The translations under genes and the position numbers were made by a program. Below, piece after piece: positions 49,952-60,253 of a DNA stretch of 64,000 nucleotides. Positions within the stretch are counted from its first letter, which is position 1. Each line of letters opens with the position of its first letter. Source of the stretch: Variovorax guangxiensis (GTDB taxonomy: Bacteria; Pseudomonadota; Gammaproteobacteria; Burkholderiales; Burkholderiaceae_C); assembly GCF_003952165.1 (NCBI RefSeq), contig NZ_RXFT01000013.1, positions 1 to 64,000 on the forward strand. Direction: 5' to 3'. The notes under the pieces are model-generated. The model was not told the DNA's origin. It saw only the letters and a list, made by a program, of their open reading frames with translations, and made no database searches.

Positions 49952-50467
49952 ATGAAGACTGCTTCCCTCATTTTCCTGGCTGGTTCATTGGTCGCGTTGC
50001 CGGCGCTTTCGCAGGAGCGCGTCTGGCGCTGCGGCAACGAATACACGAACAACTCCACCATCGCGCAGCAGAAGGGCTGCAAGGTGATGGAAGGCGGCAA
50101 CGTCACGGTGGTGCAGGGCACGAGGGCTTCGGGCGGCGGTTCCGCATCTTCCTCTTCGGGCGGTGGCTCCTCGGCGGCGCGTTCACCGGCAGGCAGCCCC
50201 CGCGTGGAAGGCGTCGACCAGCGTGCCCGTGACGGCGAGGCGCGCGCGGTGCTCGAGGCCGAGCTCAAGAAGGCCGAGGCGCGGCAGGCCGAGCTGCAGA
50301 AGGAATACAACAACGGCGAGCCCGAGAAGCAGGGCAGCGAAGGCCGCAATTACCAGAAATACCTGGACCGCGTCGCCGAGATGAAGGCCGAGCTGGCGCG
50401 CAACGAGAGCGACATCGCCGGCATCCGCCGCGAGATCGCCCGGCTGCCCGCCAGGCAGCCTCAGTAA
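49952..50467 (+). CDS. Exported hypothetical protein between glnA and ntrB
   Basis: Protein of 171 residues. A signal peptide (MKTASLIFLAGSLVALPALS, cleaved near SQERV) precedes a Cys-containing part, RVWRCGNEYTNNS and QQKGCKVMEG, reminiscent of DUF4124-type periplasmic proteins. A Gly/Ser linker of about 25 residues leads to a charged helix (LEAELKKAEARQAELQKEYN) likely to form a coiled coil. No function is known. It ends 6 bp before ntrB, so it is probably cotranscribed with the nitrogen regulators, which is odd for a periplasmic protein. Confidence 0.78.
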   Translation: MKTASLIFLAGSLVALPALSQERVWRCGNEYTNNSTIAQQKGCKVMEGGNVTVVQGTRASGGGSASSSSGGGSSAARSPAGSPRVEGVDQRARDGEARAVLEAELKKAEARQAELQKEYNNGEPEKQGSEGRNYQKYLDRVAEMKAELARNESDIAGIRREIARLPARQPQ

Positions 50468-50473
50468 GACGTC

Positions 50474-51553
50474 ATGGTGTTCGGAAAGAAGGCGGCCGGC
50501 GCCAATTCGCGCTTCCAGTCCTTCGACCTGCTGTCCACGCTGATCGCGGTGGTCGACAGCAAGGGCTCGGTACTGTTCGCCAACGCGGGGCTCGAGGACG
50601 CGCTCGGCACATCGCGCCGCACGCTCGAAGGCTCACAGTTCGGCGCGTGCTTCCACGAGCCGCAGGTGCTGCGCACGGCCATCGACGGCGCGAGCAGCAA
50701 CGACTTCGCCACGCTGCGCTACGAAGCCTTCCTGCGCCGCGTGAACCACGAGCTGATGCCGGTGCAGGTTTCGCTCGCGCACGGCGAGAAGAAGGGCGAG
50801 CTCATCATCGAAATGTCGCCGCTGGAGCAGCAGGTGCGGCAGGACCGGGAGGAGCGGCTCATCGACCAGGCGCAGGCGAACAAGGAGCTCATCCGCAACC
50901 TCGCGCACGAGATCAAGAACCCGCTGGGCGGCATCCGCGGCGCCGCGCAGCTGCTGCAGATGGAGGTCGAATCGCGCGACCTCGTCGAATACACCCAGGT
51001 CATCATCCACGAGGCCGACCGGCTGCAGACGCTGGTCGACCGGCTATTGGCGCCGCACCGACGCCCGCACGTGGTGGGCGACGTCAACATCCACGAAGTC
51101 TGCGAGCGGGTGCGCTCGGTCATCCTCGCGGAGTTTCCGCGCGACCTGCACATCGAGCGCGATTTCGACGTTTCCATTCCCGAGTTCCGCGGCGATCGCG
51201 AGCAGCTCATCCAGGCCACGCTGAACATCGCGCACAACGCGGCGCAGGCGCTGGCGGAGCGCCGCGCGGCCGGTGACGCGCAGATCACTTTCAAGACGCG
51301 GGTGGCCCGCCAGGTGATCTTCAACAAGCAGTGGTATCGACTGGCACTGGAATTGCATGTAATCGACAATGGACCGGGTGTGCCGGACACGATCAAGGAC
51401 CGCATCTTCTATCCGCTCGTATCGGGCAGGGAAGGCGGGACCGGGCTGGGATTGACGCTCGCGCAGACTTTTGTGCAACAGCATCACGGCGTGATCGAGT
51501 GCGACAGCGTCCCGGGCCGAACCGATTTCAAGATATTGATACCGCTGCCCTAG
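50474..51553 (+). CDS. ntrB: Nitrogen regulation sensor histidine kinase NtrB
   Basis: Sensor kinase of 359 residues, also called GlnL. An N-terminal PAS domain (LLSTLIAVVDSKGSVLFANA) precedes the dimerisation/phosphoacceptor helix IRNLAHEIKNPLGGIRGAAQ with His145, and the ATPase domain with the N box TLNIAHNAAQAL and the G boxes DNGPGVPD and GREGGTGLGLTL. No membrane segment is seen, as expected for a cytoplasmic kinase controlled by PII. It phosphorylates the NtrC encoded 27 bp downstream when nitrogen is short. Confidence 0.96.
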   Translation: MVFGKKAAGANSRFQSFDLLSTLIAVVDSKGSVLFANAGLEDALGTSRRTLEGSQFGACFHEPQVLRTAIDGASSNDFATLRYEAFLRRVNHELMPVQVSLAHGEKKGELIIEMSPLEQQVRQDREERLIDQAQANKELIRNLAHEIKNPLGGIRGAAQLLQMEVESRDLVEYTQVIIHEADRLQTLVDRLLAPHRRPHVVGDVNIHEVCERVRSVILAEFPRDLHIERDFDVSIPEFRGDREQLIQATLNIAHNAAQALAERRAAGDAQITFKTRVARQVIFNKQWYRLALELHVIDNGPGVPDTIKDRIFYPLVSGREGGTGLGLTLAQTFVQQHHGVIECDSVPGRTDFKILIPLP

Positions 51554-51580
51554 CGCAGCCACCGGCAACAGAGGAGATGC

Positions 51581-53133
<1,553 letters not shown>

Positions 53134-53134
<1 letters not shown>

Positions 53135-53158
53135 AAAAGGCCCCTTCAGGGCCTTTTT
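53134..53158 (+). terminator. Intrinsic terminator after ntrC
   Basis: A perfect 10-bp stem (AAAAAGGCCC with GGGCCTTTTT, loop CTTCA) begins at the last base of the ntrC stop codon. With A and T runs on the two sides it may work in both directions and also end the leftward xth transcript. Confidence 0.9.
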
Positions 53159-53178
53159 CATTCTTCCGCTTCGCTCTT

Positions 53179-53694
53179 TCAGCGGCTGCGCTGCCCCTGC
53201 GTCAGCGAATCGATCTGGAACTTGTCGCTGCGGTCCCAGAGCCAGGTGTCCACGTAGGTGTGGCCTCCGAGCTTGCCCGGGTTGGGCAGGGGAGAGGCGG
53301 CCTTGATCATCTCCGCGATCATCGGCGCCACCTCCGGCGCATGGCTCGGCGTTCGGCTGAAGGTGACGTTCACCACCTTGCCCGTCGCGTCGATGTCGGT
53401 CTCGACCACCACCACCGCATACACCAGCGGCGGCAGCTTGCCCTTGTAGATGCGGCTCGCGTACTTGCTATAGATATGGCGCGCGCCGATCTTGCGGTAG
53501 GCGCGCACCGCGGGCGTCTGCGCGGTGATGAGCCGCACGGTCGGCACCTCGCGGCCGTCGGTCGTGGTCTCGCCGGTGGAAGCGGGCGGGGTGCCCTTGT
53601 TGTCGCCTTCCTCCGCCTTGTCGGCCGGCTTCAGCAGCGAACAGGCCGAGAGCATCAGCGCGACGGCGGCCACTGCCAGTTTGCGCGCGGCCAT
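53179..53694 (-). CDS. Lipoprotein with a TonB C-terminal-like domain
   Basis: Protein of 171 residues. The leader MAARKLAVAAVALMLSACSL has the lipobox LSAC, making Cys18 the lipid-bearing residue. After a Thr/Glu-rich linker comes a domain with VYAVVVVETDIDATGKVVNV and TFSRTPS, which follows the strand-turn-strand pattern of the TonB C-terminal domain, although a TonB box and transmembrane anchor are lacking. It may bind peptidoglycan or an outer-membrane partner. It starts 3 bp after the xth stop on the same strand, so the two are probably one transcript. Confidence 0.78.
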   Translation of the reverse strand: MAARKLAVAAVALMLSACSLLKPADKAEEGDNKGTPPASTGETTTDGREVPTVRLITAQTPAVRAYRKIGARHIYSKYASRIYKGKLPPLVYAVVVVETDIDATGKVVNVTFSRTPSHAPEVAPMIAEMIKAASPLPNPGKLGGHTYVDTWLWDRSDKFQIDSLTQGQRSR

Positions 53695-53697
53695 GGC

Positions 53698-54483
53698 CTA
53701 GGCCCCCAGGTCCAGGTCGAGCACCACCGGGGCATGGTCGCTCGGTTTTTCCCACTTGCGCGGCACGCGGTCGATGATGCAGCCTTTCACGCGCGGCACC
53801 AGCGGCTCGCTCACCAGGATGTGGTCGATGCGCAGGCCGCGGTTCTTCTGGTAGCCCAGCATGCGGTAGTCCCACCACGAGTAGCTCTTCTCGGGCTGCT
53901 CGAACATGCGGAAGCTGTCCTTCAGGCCGAGCTCGAGCAGCGCCTTGAAGTGGTTGCGCTCTTCGGTCGTGTGGTGGATGGTTTCCTTCAGGCCCACGGG
54001 GTCGAAGCTGTCGCGGTCTTCGGGCGTGATGTTGAAGTCGCCCAGCAGCACGAGGTTCGGGTTGGCCGCCAGTTCCTGCCGCAGCGCGTCGCGCAGCGCG
54101 TCGAGCCACTTCATCTTGTATTCGAACTTGTCCGTACCCGGCGCCTGGCCGTTGACGAAGTAACCGTTGACCACGCGCAGCGGACCCGACGCTGTCTCCA
54201 CCGTGGCCGCGATCACGCGCGACTGGTCGTCGCTGAAACCGGTGATGTTCTTCACCACGTCGCCCACCGGCGCGAGGCTGAGGATGGCAACGCCGTTGTA
54301 GGTCTTCTGGCCGAACACCGCGGCCTCGTAGCCGGCCGACTTGAGCACGTCGAGCGGGAATTTGTCGTCCGTCATCTTCAGCTCCTGCAGGCACAGCACG
54401 TCGACAGGGTTGGCGATGAGCCAGTCGAGCACGTGCTGCAGGCGCGCGGTGAGGGAGTTGACGTTCCAGGTCGCTATTTTCAT
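53698..54483 (-). CDS. xth: Exodeoxyribonuclease III
   Basis: AP endonuclease/3'-5' exonuclease of 261 residues in the ExoIII (EEP) family. The ends of the fold are clear: MKIATWNVNSLTARLQHVLD at the start with the QELKMTDDKFP metal-site Glu, LLGDFNITPEDRDSFDP in the middle and KPSDHAPVVLDL at the end. It nicks DNA at abasic sites and trims 3' ends in base-excision repair. Placement next to ntrBC is common in Comamonadaceae as far as I recall. No clear ribosome-binding site precedes the ATG. Confidence 0.95.
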   Translation of the reverse strand: MKIATWNVNSLTARLQHVLDWLIANPVDVLCLQELKMTDDKFPLDVLKSAGYEAAVFGQKTYNGVAILSLAPVGDVVKNITGFSDDQSRVIAATVETASGPLRVVNGYFVNGQAPGTDKFEYKMKWLDALRDALRQELAANPNLVLLGDFNITPEDRDSFDPVGLKETIHHTTEERNHFKALLELGLKDSFRMFEQPEKSYSWWDYRMLGYQKNRGLRIDHILVSEPLVPRVKGCIIDRVPRKWEKPSDHAPVVLDLDLGA

Positions 54484-55158
54484 GAAATTCGCTAAGTTAT
54501 TGAGTGCGTTTGGCGGTTCGTACCCTTTGGCATACCCGTTTTTGAACCGCTGCCCCTGGGCCGCGGGTACACCGACCCAGCCAGCTTAGCAAAAGCCCTG
54601 GGCAAAGCTGGTAGCAAAAAGCACCGGACGGCATCGGCGTTGTTGTCGTGAGCGCGTCCTGGCTTCCGGGCTGACGACTCCGCGTCGTTCCGCAAACAAA
54701 ATGCCGATGACGGCATCCGATACCGCACCGGCAGGATGCTCGACTACAGGGCCGGCTCGGCCCACGTTCACGTCACCCAGGCCACCGCCGCGGATGTTTG
54801 CAAGCGCTCGATGTCCCTGTGGATGGTCTTCGAGGATGCCGCCAGGAAGCCTTTGGCCAGTATCAATTTCTACGGAATGCGGCCTGCTCCGGCCTCCCTG
54901 TGAGGCGGGGCGCCTTCCGGATACGGGGTTCGACGGGCTCGTGCTAGGCAGCGGAGGAGACAGCGGCGTCGGGCAGATCCATTCGCATGCCAGCAGCGAC
55001 TCACGGCCGCATGATCCCTGACAGTCGAAAGCAAGTCGACCACCTTGCAACTGGCGGGTACCGCGGAGAAGGTATCTGTCGTGAAGTGTGCGTTGGCGCA
55101 CATCCTCGGTCGAAGGGAGGGCCTACGCTGGGTGCTTTCCATTCTTCCCGACGCGATC
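54484..55158. other. 675-base gap with little assignable content
   Basis: The space between xth and the binding-protein gene holds one protein-like open frame (54652-54903, listed separately) and a 7-bp inverted repeat, CCAGCTT and AAGCTGG, at 54581-54611. No tRNA, promoter of good quality or conserved gene was recognised. Composition is close to that of the neighbours. Confidence 0.6.
54652..54903 (+). pseudogene. Possible gene remnant or small protein gene
   Basis: An open frame of 83 codons begins just after a stop and ends at TGA. Its only in-frame ATG is at 54736 and would give 55 residues (MLDYRAGSAHVHVTQATAAD, ending NFYGMRPAPASL). Third positions are rich in G and C, as in coding sequence here, and the composition looks protein-like. 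No ribosome-binding site is seen before the ATG. It could be the 3' part of a decayed gene or a small real gene. No family is recognised. Confidence 0.35.
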
Positions 55159-56280
55159 ATGAAGCTGTTCCGCTCCTTTCCCATGACTGTCCTGGCGGCC
55201 GTGCTGGCTGCTGGGGCCATCGGCCTCCCGGCCCAGGCCCAGCAGGTACCGGCGGTGGCGCCCCCGACGGCCACCGCAGCAGAGCGCGACGGTGGCGGCC
55301 TGAGCCTGAACGATCTCTACCAGGCGGCCCTGAAGGAAGGCGGAACGCTGACCGTCTACGCCGGCGGCGACGAGGTGACGCAGGGGTTCGGCATCAAGTC
55401 CGCCTTCGAGCGCCAGTTCCCGGGCATGAAGCTGGACCTGGTCGTCGACCTGAGCAAGTACCACGACGCGCGCATCGAGGAGCAACTGCTGCGCAAGGAC
55501 CTGCAGGTGGACCTCGCCCATCTGCAGACGCTGCATGACTTCGACGATTGGGCGGCCCGCGGCCTGCTGCTTGCGTACAAGCCCATCGGCTGGGAGCAGA
55601 TCCCCCCGGCCTACAAGGACCCCCAGGGCCGCTTCACCGGCCTGTTCATGCTGACCTTCGCCAACAGCTACAACAAGAACTACGTCTCGGCCGAGAACGC
55701 GCCTCGCGACTACGCGGATTTCCTCAAGCCGGAGTTCAAGAACCGCATCATCATCACGTACCCCAACGACGACGACGCGGTGCTGTATGTGTTCGACAAG
55801 ATCATCCAGAAGTACGGCATCGGCTTCATCGATCAGCTGAAGGCCAACGGCGTGCAGTGGGTGCGCGGCACGCAGACGCCGCGCGACGCCGTCGAGGCCG
55901 GCAAGTACGCCGTCTCCACGGGAACCTCCGGCAGCTTCGTTCCGGTCGAGTCGTCGTCGCTGCGCTTCGTGCTGCCCAGGACCGATCCTTTCCTGACATG
56001 GGCTCAGACCGGCGCGATCTTCAAGGACGCCAGGCATCCTGCGGCGGCCAAGCTCTACATGAGCTGGACGCTGTCGCTGCCCGTGGCTTCCAACCCGCGG
56101 CAATTCCCGATCCGCAAGGACGTGCAGCCGCTGCCGGGCTTCAAGGGCATCGAGCAGTACAACACCAGCCCCGAGGACTTTCATGCCTTCATGAAAGACC
56201 GCGCACGCGTGGAGCGCCTCAAGAGCCTGTTCGAACGCCTGATCGGGCCGGTGCAGGGCATCTCGCCGCTGAAGGACTGA
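55159..56280 (+). CDS. ABC-type iron(III)-like extracellular solute-binding protein
   Basis: Exported binding protein of 373 residues. The signal peptide runs to about AQAQQV. The mature part shows GGTLTVYAGGDEVTQGF, ARIEEQLLRKDLQVDLAHLQ, ANSYNKNYVSAENAPRDYAD and AAKLYMSWTLSLPVASNPRQ, the pattern of family 1 iron-type (AfuA/FbpA-like) or related binding proteins that also take up phosphonates, spermidine or organic acids. No permease or ATPase gene accompanies it. It ends 9 bp from the end of the convergent LysR gene. The ligand is unknown; iron-ligating tyrosines were not checked. Confidence 0.82.
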   Translation: MKLFRSFPMTVLAAVLAAGAIGLPAQAQQVPAVAPPTATAAERDGGGLSLNDLYQAALKEGGTLTVYAGGDEVTQGFGIKSAFERQFPGMKLDLVVDLSKYHDARIEEQLLRKDLQVDLAHLQTLHDFDDWAARGLLLAYKPIGWEQIPPAYKDPQGRFTGLFMLTFANSYNKNYVSAENAPRDYADFLKPEFKNRIIITYPNDDDAVLYVFDKIIQKYGIGFIDQLKANGVQWVRGTQTPRDAVEAGKYAVSTGTSGSFVPVESSSLRFVLPRTDPFLTWAQTGAIFKDARHPAAAKLYMSWTLSLPVASNPRQFPIRKDVQPLPGFKGIEQYNTSPEDFHAFMKDRARVERLKSLFERLIGPVQGISPLKD

Positions 56281-56289
56281 CGCAAAGCG

Positions 56290-57183
56290 TCAGGGCTGGT
56301 ACTGGAAGAGCGCCTGGCCGTCGCTCTCCAGCAGCTCCAGCGTCCTGCGTACGGCGGGTGAAAGGTAGCCTTCCCTTCGCAGCGCGACACCGAACTCGCG
56401 GGGCATGGCGAGCTCGGGCACCTGCAGCGCGACCAGTCCTTCGGGCAGCATGCTGTGCGAGGTGAACACGATCACGTCGTGGAGCCTGGCGATGCCCAGC
56501 AGCAATGCCGGCGAGTTGGACTGCATCTGGATGGCTGGCGCGGCCAACTGCAGGTCCTGCAGGCGGCGGTCCCACCACTGGCGGCTCGGGATCTCGCGCG
56601 TCGGCATGGCCCAGAGCCACGCCATCAATTCAACGGCGGTCACGGATCCGCGAGCTGCGAGCGGATGGCCTGCACGTACCGCCGGGCCGACCATGTCGTT
56701 CGCCAGCGGCACCGTGCGCAGATCGGGGTCCGGCGGCAGCAGGCCGATCAGCAGGTCGATGCGGCCCTCCCGCAGTTCGCGGCGCATGCCCACGTTGGTG
56801 CCGAGCAGCACCTGGAGCCGGACGCCGCTTTGCTGCAGCAGCCGCGCGCAGATCTGCGGCAGCACGTGCGCGGCCGTGCTGAGGCCGCTGCCGATGCGCA
56901 CGTCGCCGATCGCACCGGTCGAGAAGTCGCGCAGTTCCTGCTGCACCTGGCTCGCATGCTGCAGCAGCGGCCGTGCACGCTCCAGCAGCAGCAAGCCGGA
57001 GGGCGTCAGCGTCACGCCCTGGCCGTCGCGCTCGATGAGCCGCTCGCCCACCGCGGCTTCGAGGCGGCGGATGCACTTGGTGATGGCTGGCTGGCTGCGC
57101 CCGAGGAGCTCGGCGGCGCGGCTCACGTGGCCCAGGGTCGCCACCGTCTCGAAGAATTTGAGGTCGCGGAGGTTGTAGTCCAT
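56290..57183 (-). CDS. LysR-family transcriptional regulator
   Basis: LysR-type regulator of 297 residues. The start (MDYNLRDLKFFETVATLGHV) and the helix-turn-helix SRAAELLGRSQPAITKCIRR are typical, followed by an effector domain with VRIGSGLSTAAHVLPQICAR and LLIGLLPPDPDL. The shorter ATG was chosen because LysR proteins rarely have residues before such a DY-x-L-R-D-L-K start. It diverges from the class II aldolase gene and probably controls the aldolase-Bug pair. The 92-base gap contains no clear T-N11-A site. Confidence 0.92.
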   Translation of the reverse strand: MDYNLRDLKFFETVATLGHVSRAAELLGRSQPAITKCIRRLEAAVGERLIERDGQGVTLTPSGLLLLERARPLLQHASQVQQELRDFSTGAIGDVRIGSGLSTAAHVLPQICARLLQQSGVRLQVLLGTNVGMRRELREGRIDLLIGLLPPDPDLRTVPLANDMVGPAVRAGHPLAARGSVTAVELMAWLWAMPTREIPSRQWWDRRLQDLQLAAPAIQMQSNSPALLLGIARLHDVIVFTSHSMLPEGLVALQVPELAMPREFGVALRREGYLSPAVRRTLELLESDGQALFQYQP

Positions 57184-57275
57184 GAAAAAAGGATATGGCG
57201 TCCGCACCATTAGCGATTGGACCTCGCCAGGGCGACGCCGGACGATATCGCCATTTTCAGGAAGGATGGCATTTC

Positions 57276-58064
57276 ATGCTTGTGCAAGACGGAAGGGTTC
57301 GGATCGCCTCGATGCGCGACCGCTGTTCGGAAGCGGAATGGCAGGCGAGGGTGGACCTGGCAGCCTGCTATCGCTTGATCGACTTCTACGGCATGGCCGA
57401 CATGATGGCCAACCACATCTCCATGCGCGTGCCGGGCGAGGAAGCGTTCCTCATCAACCCGTACGGCATGATGTACGAGGAGATCACCGCCTCGTGCCTG
57501 ATCAAGGTGGACCACGCCGGCACCATCCTGGACAGCCCCGATTTCGGCGCGCTGGGCTATGGCGTCAACAAGGCCGGCTACGTGATCCACAGCGCCGTGC
57601 ACGAAGCGCGGCCCGAGGTGGCCTGCGTGATCCACACGCACAGCTGGGCTTCGATGGCGGTGTCCGCGCTCGATTGCGGCCTGTTGCCCATCACCCAGAC
57701 CGCCATGCGCTTCCTGAAGATCGGCTATCACGACTACCAGGGCGTCGTGCTCGATACGAAAGAGCAGGCCTCGCTCATCGAGGACCTCGGCCAGGGTGAG
57801 GCCCTGATCCTGCGCAACCACGGTGTGCTGACAGTAGGGCGCACCGTCGGCGAGGCGTTCAACTGGATGCACCGCCTGGAACTGGCCTGCCGGGCGCAGC
57901 TCGGCGCGATGGCCTGCAACGTGCCCTTGCGGCCGGTGCCCGCGCAGGTGCTGCAGGACACCTGGAACCAGTACCAGCCCGGCACTCGCCGACCCTACGG
58001 CGTGATGGAGTGGCCGGCCCTGCTTCGCAAGCTCGACCGGCTGGACCCCAGCTACGCGCTCTGA
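57276..58064 (+). CDS. Class II aldolase/adducin family protein
   Basis: Protein of 262 residues. AAGGA lies nine bases before the chosen ATG. Zinc-type histidines are visible in VIHTHSWASMAVSAL (His-x-His) and LRNHGVLTVGRTVGEAFNWM, with ANHISMRVPGEEAFLINPYG at the start of the fold. Family members include fuculose- and ribulose-phosphate aldolases and decarboxylases acting on hydroxy-acids; the substrate here cannot be fixed. The Bug gene follows after 44 bp, so a dicarboxylate or sugar acid is plausible. The divergent LysR gene probably controls the pair. Confidence 0.89.
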   Translation: MLVQDGRVRIASMRDRCSEAEWQARVDLAACYRLIDFYGMADMMANHISMRVPGEEAFLINPYGMMYEEITASCLIKVDHAGTILDSPDFGALGYGVNKAGYVIHSAVHEARPEVACVIHTHSWASMAVSALDCGLLPITQTAMRFLKIGYHDYQGVVLDTKEQASLIEDLGQGEALILRNHGVLTVGRTVGEAFNWMHRLELACRAQLGAMACNVPLRPVPAQVLQDTWNQYQPGTRRPYGVMEWPALLRKLDRLDPSYAL

Positions 58065-58108
58065 CGATCCGACCGAACCAGACCGAACCAGAACATATGG
58101 AGACATCG

Positions 58109-59086
58109 ATGAACATCCCCAATCCCTCGAGAAGGCGCGCACTGCTGCTGGCGGGCGCCGCGGCGTTCAGCTTCTGCACGGCGGCGACGGCCCAGACCTA
58201 CCCGTCCAAACCCGTGCGGGTCATCGTGGCGTTCACTGCCGGCGGCACCACCGACATCCTGGCGCGCGCCGTGACGCAGAAGCTCTCGGAGAAGCTCGGC
58301 CAGCCCTTCGTCATCGACAACAAGCCGGGCGCCGGCGGCAACATCGGTACCGAGATGGCCGTGCGTGCCGCGCCCGACGGCTACACGCTGATCGTCAACT
58401 CGGTAGGTCCCATGGCCGTGAACCAGACGCTCTACAAGAGCTTGCCCTACGACCCGCTGAAGGACCTGGTGCCGATCGTGCAGATCGCCGACGTGCCCAA
58501 CGTTCTGGTGGTGCACCCCAGCGTCCCGGCGAAGACGCTGGAGCAACTCATCGAGTATGCGAAGGCTCGCCCCGGCAAGCTGTCCTACGGCTCCACCGGC
58601 GTCGGCACTTCGTCGCACCTGTCGAGCTACATGCTGGGCCAGCGCAGCGGCATGGACACGGTGCATGTGCCCTACAAGGGCGCCAACGTGCTCAACGACC
58701 TGCTGGCGGGGCGGCTTCAGTTCATGTTCGCCACGGTGCCGTCGGTGATCCAGCACATCCGCGCGGGCAAGCTGCGGGCGCTGGCCGTCTCCAGCGAGGG
58801 GCCCTCGCGCTCCTTGCCCGGCGTTCCGACGGTCGCCGAGAAAGGCTTCCCGGGCTTTTCCGCCGGTTCATGGTTCGGCTTCTTCGCGCCCAAGGGCACG
58901 CCGGCGTCCGTCATCCAGCTGGTGAACAAGACCGTGAACGATGTGCTGCCATCGCTGCAGGAGCAGATGGTGCGGGAAGGTGCCGATCCGGTGGGAGGCA
59001 CCCCCGAGCAGTTCGGGCAGTTCGCTCAGCGCGAGCACGAGAAGTGGAAGGCGATCGTGCGGGATTCCGGCGCCTCCATCGATTGA
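58109..59086 (+). CDS. Bug/TctC-family substrate-binding protein
   Basis: Periplasmic binding protein of 325 residues. The ATG is set by GGAG six bases upstream; another ATG four codons earlier lacks a good site. The leader MNIPNPSRRRALLLAGAAAF ends near ATAQT. Landmarks are TYPSKPVRVIVAFTAGGTTD, VIDNKPGAGGNIGTEMA, VHVPYKGANVLNDLLAGRLQ and KLRALAVSSEG. It is probably cotranscribed with the class II aldolase gene, whose substrate it may capture. It is the seventh Bug protein in the window, and like the others stands without TctA or TctB. Confidence 0.93.
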   Translation: MNIPNPSRRRALLLAGAAAFSFCTAATAQTYPSKPVRVIVAFTAGGTTDILARAVTQKLSEKLGQPFVIDNKPGAGGNIGTEMAVRAAPDGYTLIVNSVGPMAVNQTLYKSLPYDPLKDLVPIVQIADVPNVLVVHPSVPAKTLEQLIEYAKARPGKLSYGSTGVGTSSHLSSYMLGQRSGMDTVHVPYKGANVLNDLLAGRLQFMFATVPSVIQHIRAGKLRALAVSSEGPSRSLPGVPTVAEKGFPGFSAGSWFGFFAPKGTPASVIQLVNKTVNDVLPSLQEQMVREGADPVGGTPEQFGQFAQREHEKWKAIVRDSGASID

Positions 59087-59183
59087 GCAGCGCCTTGCCC
59101 ACGTTCCGCGGGCGCTGTGCTACCTGCCAATTCGATTGCCGGAGACGACTTCATGGGTGCTCGAGGCGCATCGCACCGAGTGC

Positions 59184-60242
59184 CTACGCGCTCCACACCA
59201 CCTGTGTGGCCCGCGCGCATTCGTTCATGACCGTCAGTGCCCGCACGACGTTGGCCGTACCCATGACGAAGGGGTTGCGGCCGCTGCCGCCCTGTTGGCG
59301 GGCCTGCAGCTTCTTCACCGCCTCGTCGAAGAGGTCGTGATTGGAGATGAACACGTCCACGCCCTGCGCCTCGACCAGGCGGCGCACACGCTCTGTCTGG
59401 TCGATGTAGGCCTGCAGCCTCTGCATGCGGTCGGGGCTGCGCTGGAAGTTGAATGCGGTGCCTCCCCACAGCAGCGCACGGTGGCGTTTCGCGCCTTCGC
59501 GCACGTCGAAGAGCAGCGAGACCGTGCCCATCGTGTGGCCGGGAGTGAGCAGCACGTCGATGCGGGTATCGCCCCAGCGCAGGGTGTCGCCTTCCTTGAG
59601 CACCAGGTCGCGCCTGGGCGGACGGCCCCAGTCGGGGCGGTCGAATTCCAGCTTCGTTTCGGTCATCGTCCAGTCCGCCTCGCTCATGGCGGCCCGGGCC
59701 CCGGAAATCGACTTGAGATGACCGAAGCCGCCGTAGTGGTCGCCATGGCCGTGCGTGATCAGCACCGCCCGGATGGTGGCCGGGTCCTGTCCCAGTGTGC
59801 GCAGGCCGGCGGCCACCAGGGTGCGGGCTTCGTCGTCGTTGTCCATCGCATCGATCACGACCAGGCCTTCCGAGGTGGGCAGGCCCCACGCGCTCACCCA
59901 CTTGTTGCCGACGAAGCACAGGTTGTCGAAGGCCCAGCCCGGGGCCGGCGCGGGCAGTGCCATCAGCGCTTCCGGCGACACCGGCGGCGCGCTGGGCGTG
60001 GGCGATATGCCGTCGCCCAGGCGCATGTACGCGAGCAGATCGTCGCCGGCGGCTCGCCGGGCCGCGTCCAGGTGGGCCTGGGCCTTGGCCGGAAGAGGTC
60101 CGGTGGTCTGCGCACCGGCCAGCGGGAACGCGCAGCACAGGCAGCCTGCGGCCAGCAGGCGCCGGCGGTTGAGCGCCACGCCCTCGGGTGCGGGGGAGGC
60201 CCCCGATGGGGTGCGCAGGAACGCGAACAGCGAAGAAGCCAT
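59184..60242 (-). CDS. Metallo-beta-lactamase-fold hydrolase, exported
   Basis: Protein of 352 residues. A leader with LNRRRLLAAGCLCCAFPLAG precedes the fold; RRRLL and a following Cys leave open Tat export or a lipoprotein. The MBL motif THGHGDHYGGF gives the H-x-H-x-D-H metal site, with TPGHTMGTVSLLF and SNHDLF as further ligands. Members hydrolyse beta-lactams, thioesters, sulphates and phosphonates; no specific role can be set. GAGGAGA lies seven bases before the ATG. It is the last gene of a leftward operon and follows the aldehyde dehydrogenase by 11 bp. Confidence 0.86.
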   Translation of the reverse strand: MASSLFAFLRTPSGASPAPEGVALNRRRLLAAGCLCCAFPLAGAQTTGPLPAKAQAHLDAARRAAGDDLLAYMRLGDGISPTPSAPPVSPEALMALPAPAPGWAFDNLCFVGNKWVSAWGLPTSEGLVVIDAMDNDDEARTLVAAGLRTLGQDPATIRAVLITHGHGDHYGGFGHLKSISGARAAMSEADWTMTETKLEFDRPDWGRPPRRDLVLKEGDTLRWGDTRIDVLLTPGHTMGTVSLLFDVREGAKRHRALLWGGTAFNFQRSPDRMQRLQAYIDQTERVRRLVEAQGVDVFISNHDLFDEAVKKLQARQQGGSGRNPFVMGTANVVRALTVMNECARATQVVWSA

Positions 60243-60253
60243 GGTCGATCTCC

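Noticed and set aside
54480..54590. A 35-codon rightward frame beginning MKFAKLLSAFGG opposite the xth start
   Set aside because: It has no ribosome-binding site and overlaps the xth start region; nothing besides the open frame supports it.
59087..59117. Inverted repeat CAGCGCC/GGCGCTG between two convergent genes as a terminator
   Set aside because: There is a 16-base loop and no T run on either strand, so it does not meet the usual form of an intrinsic terminator.
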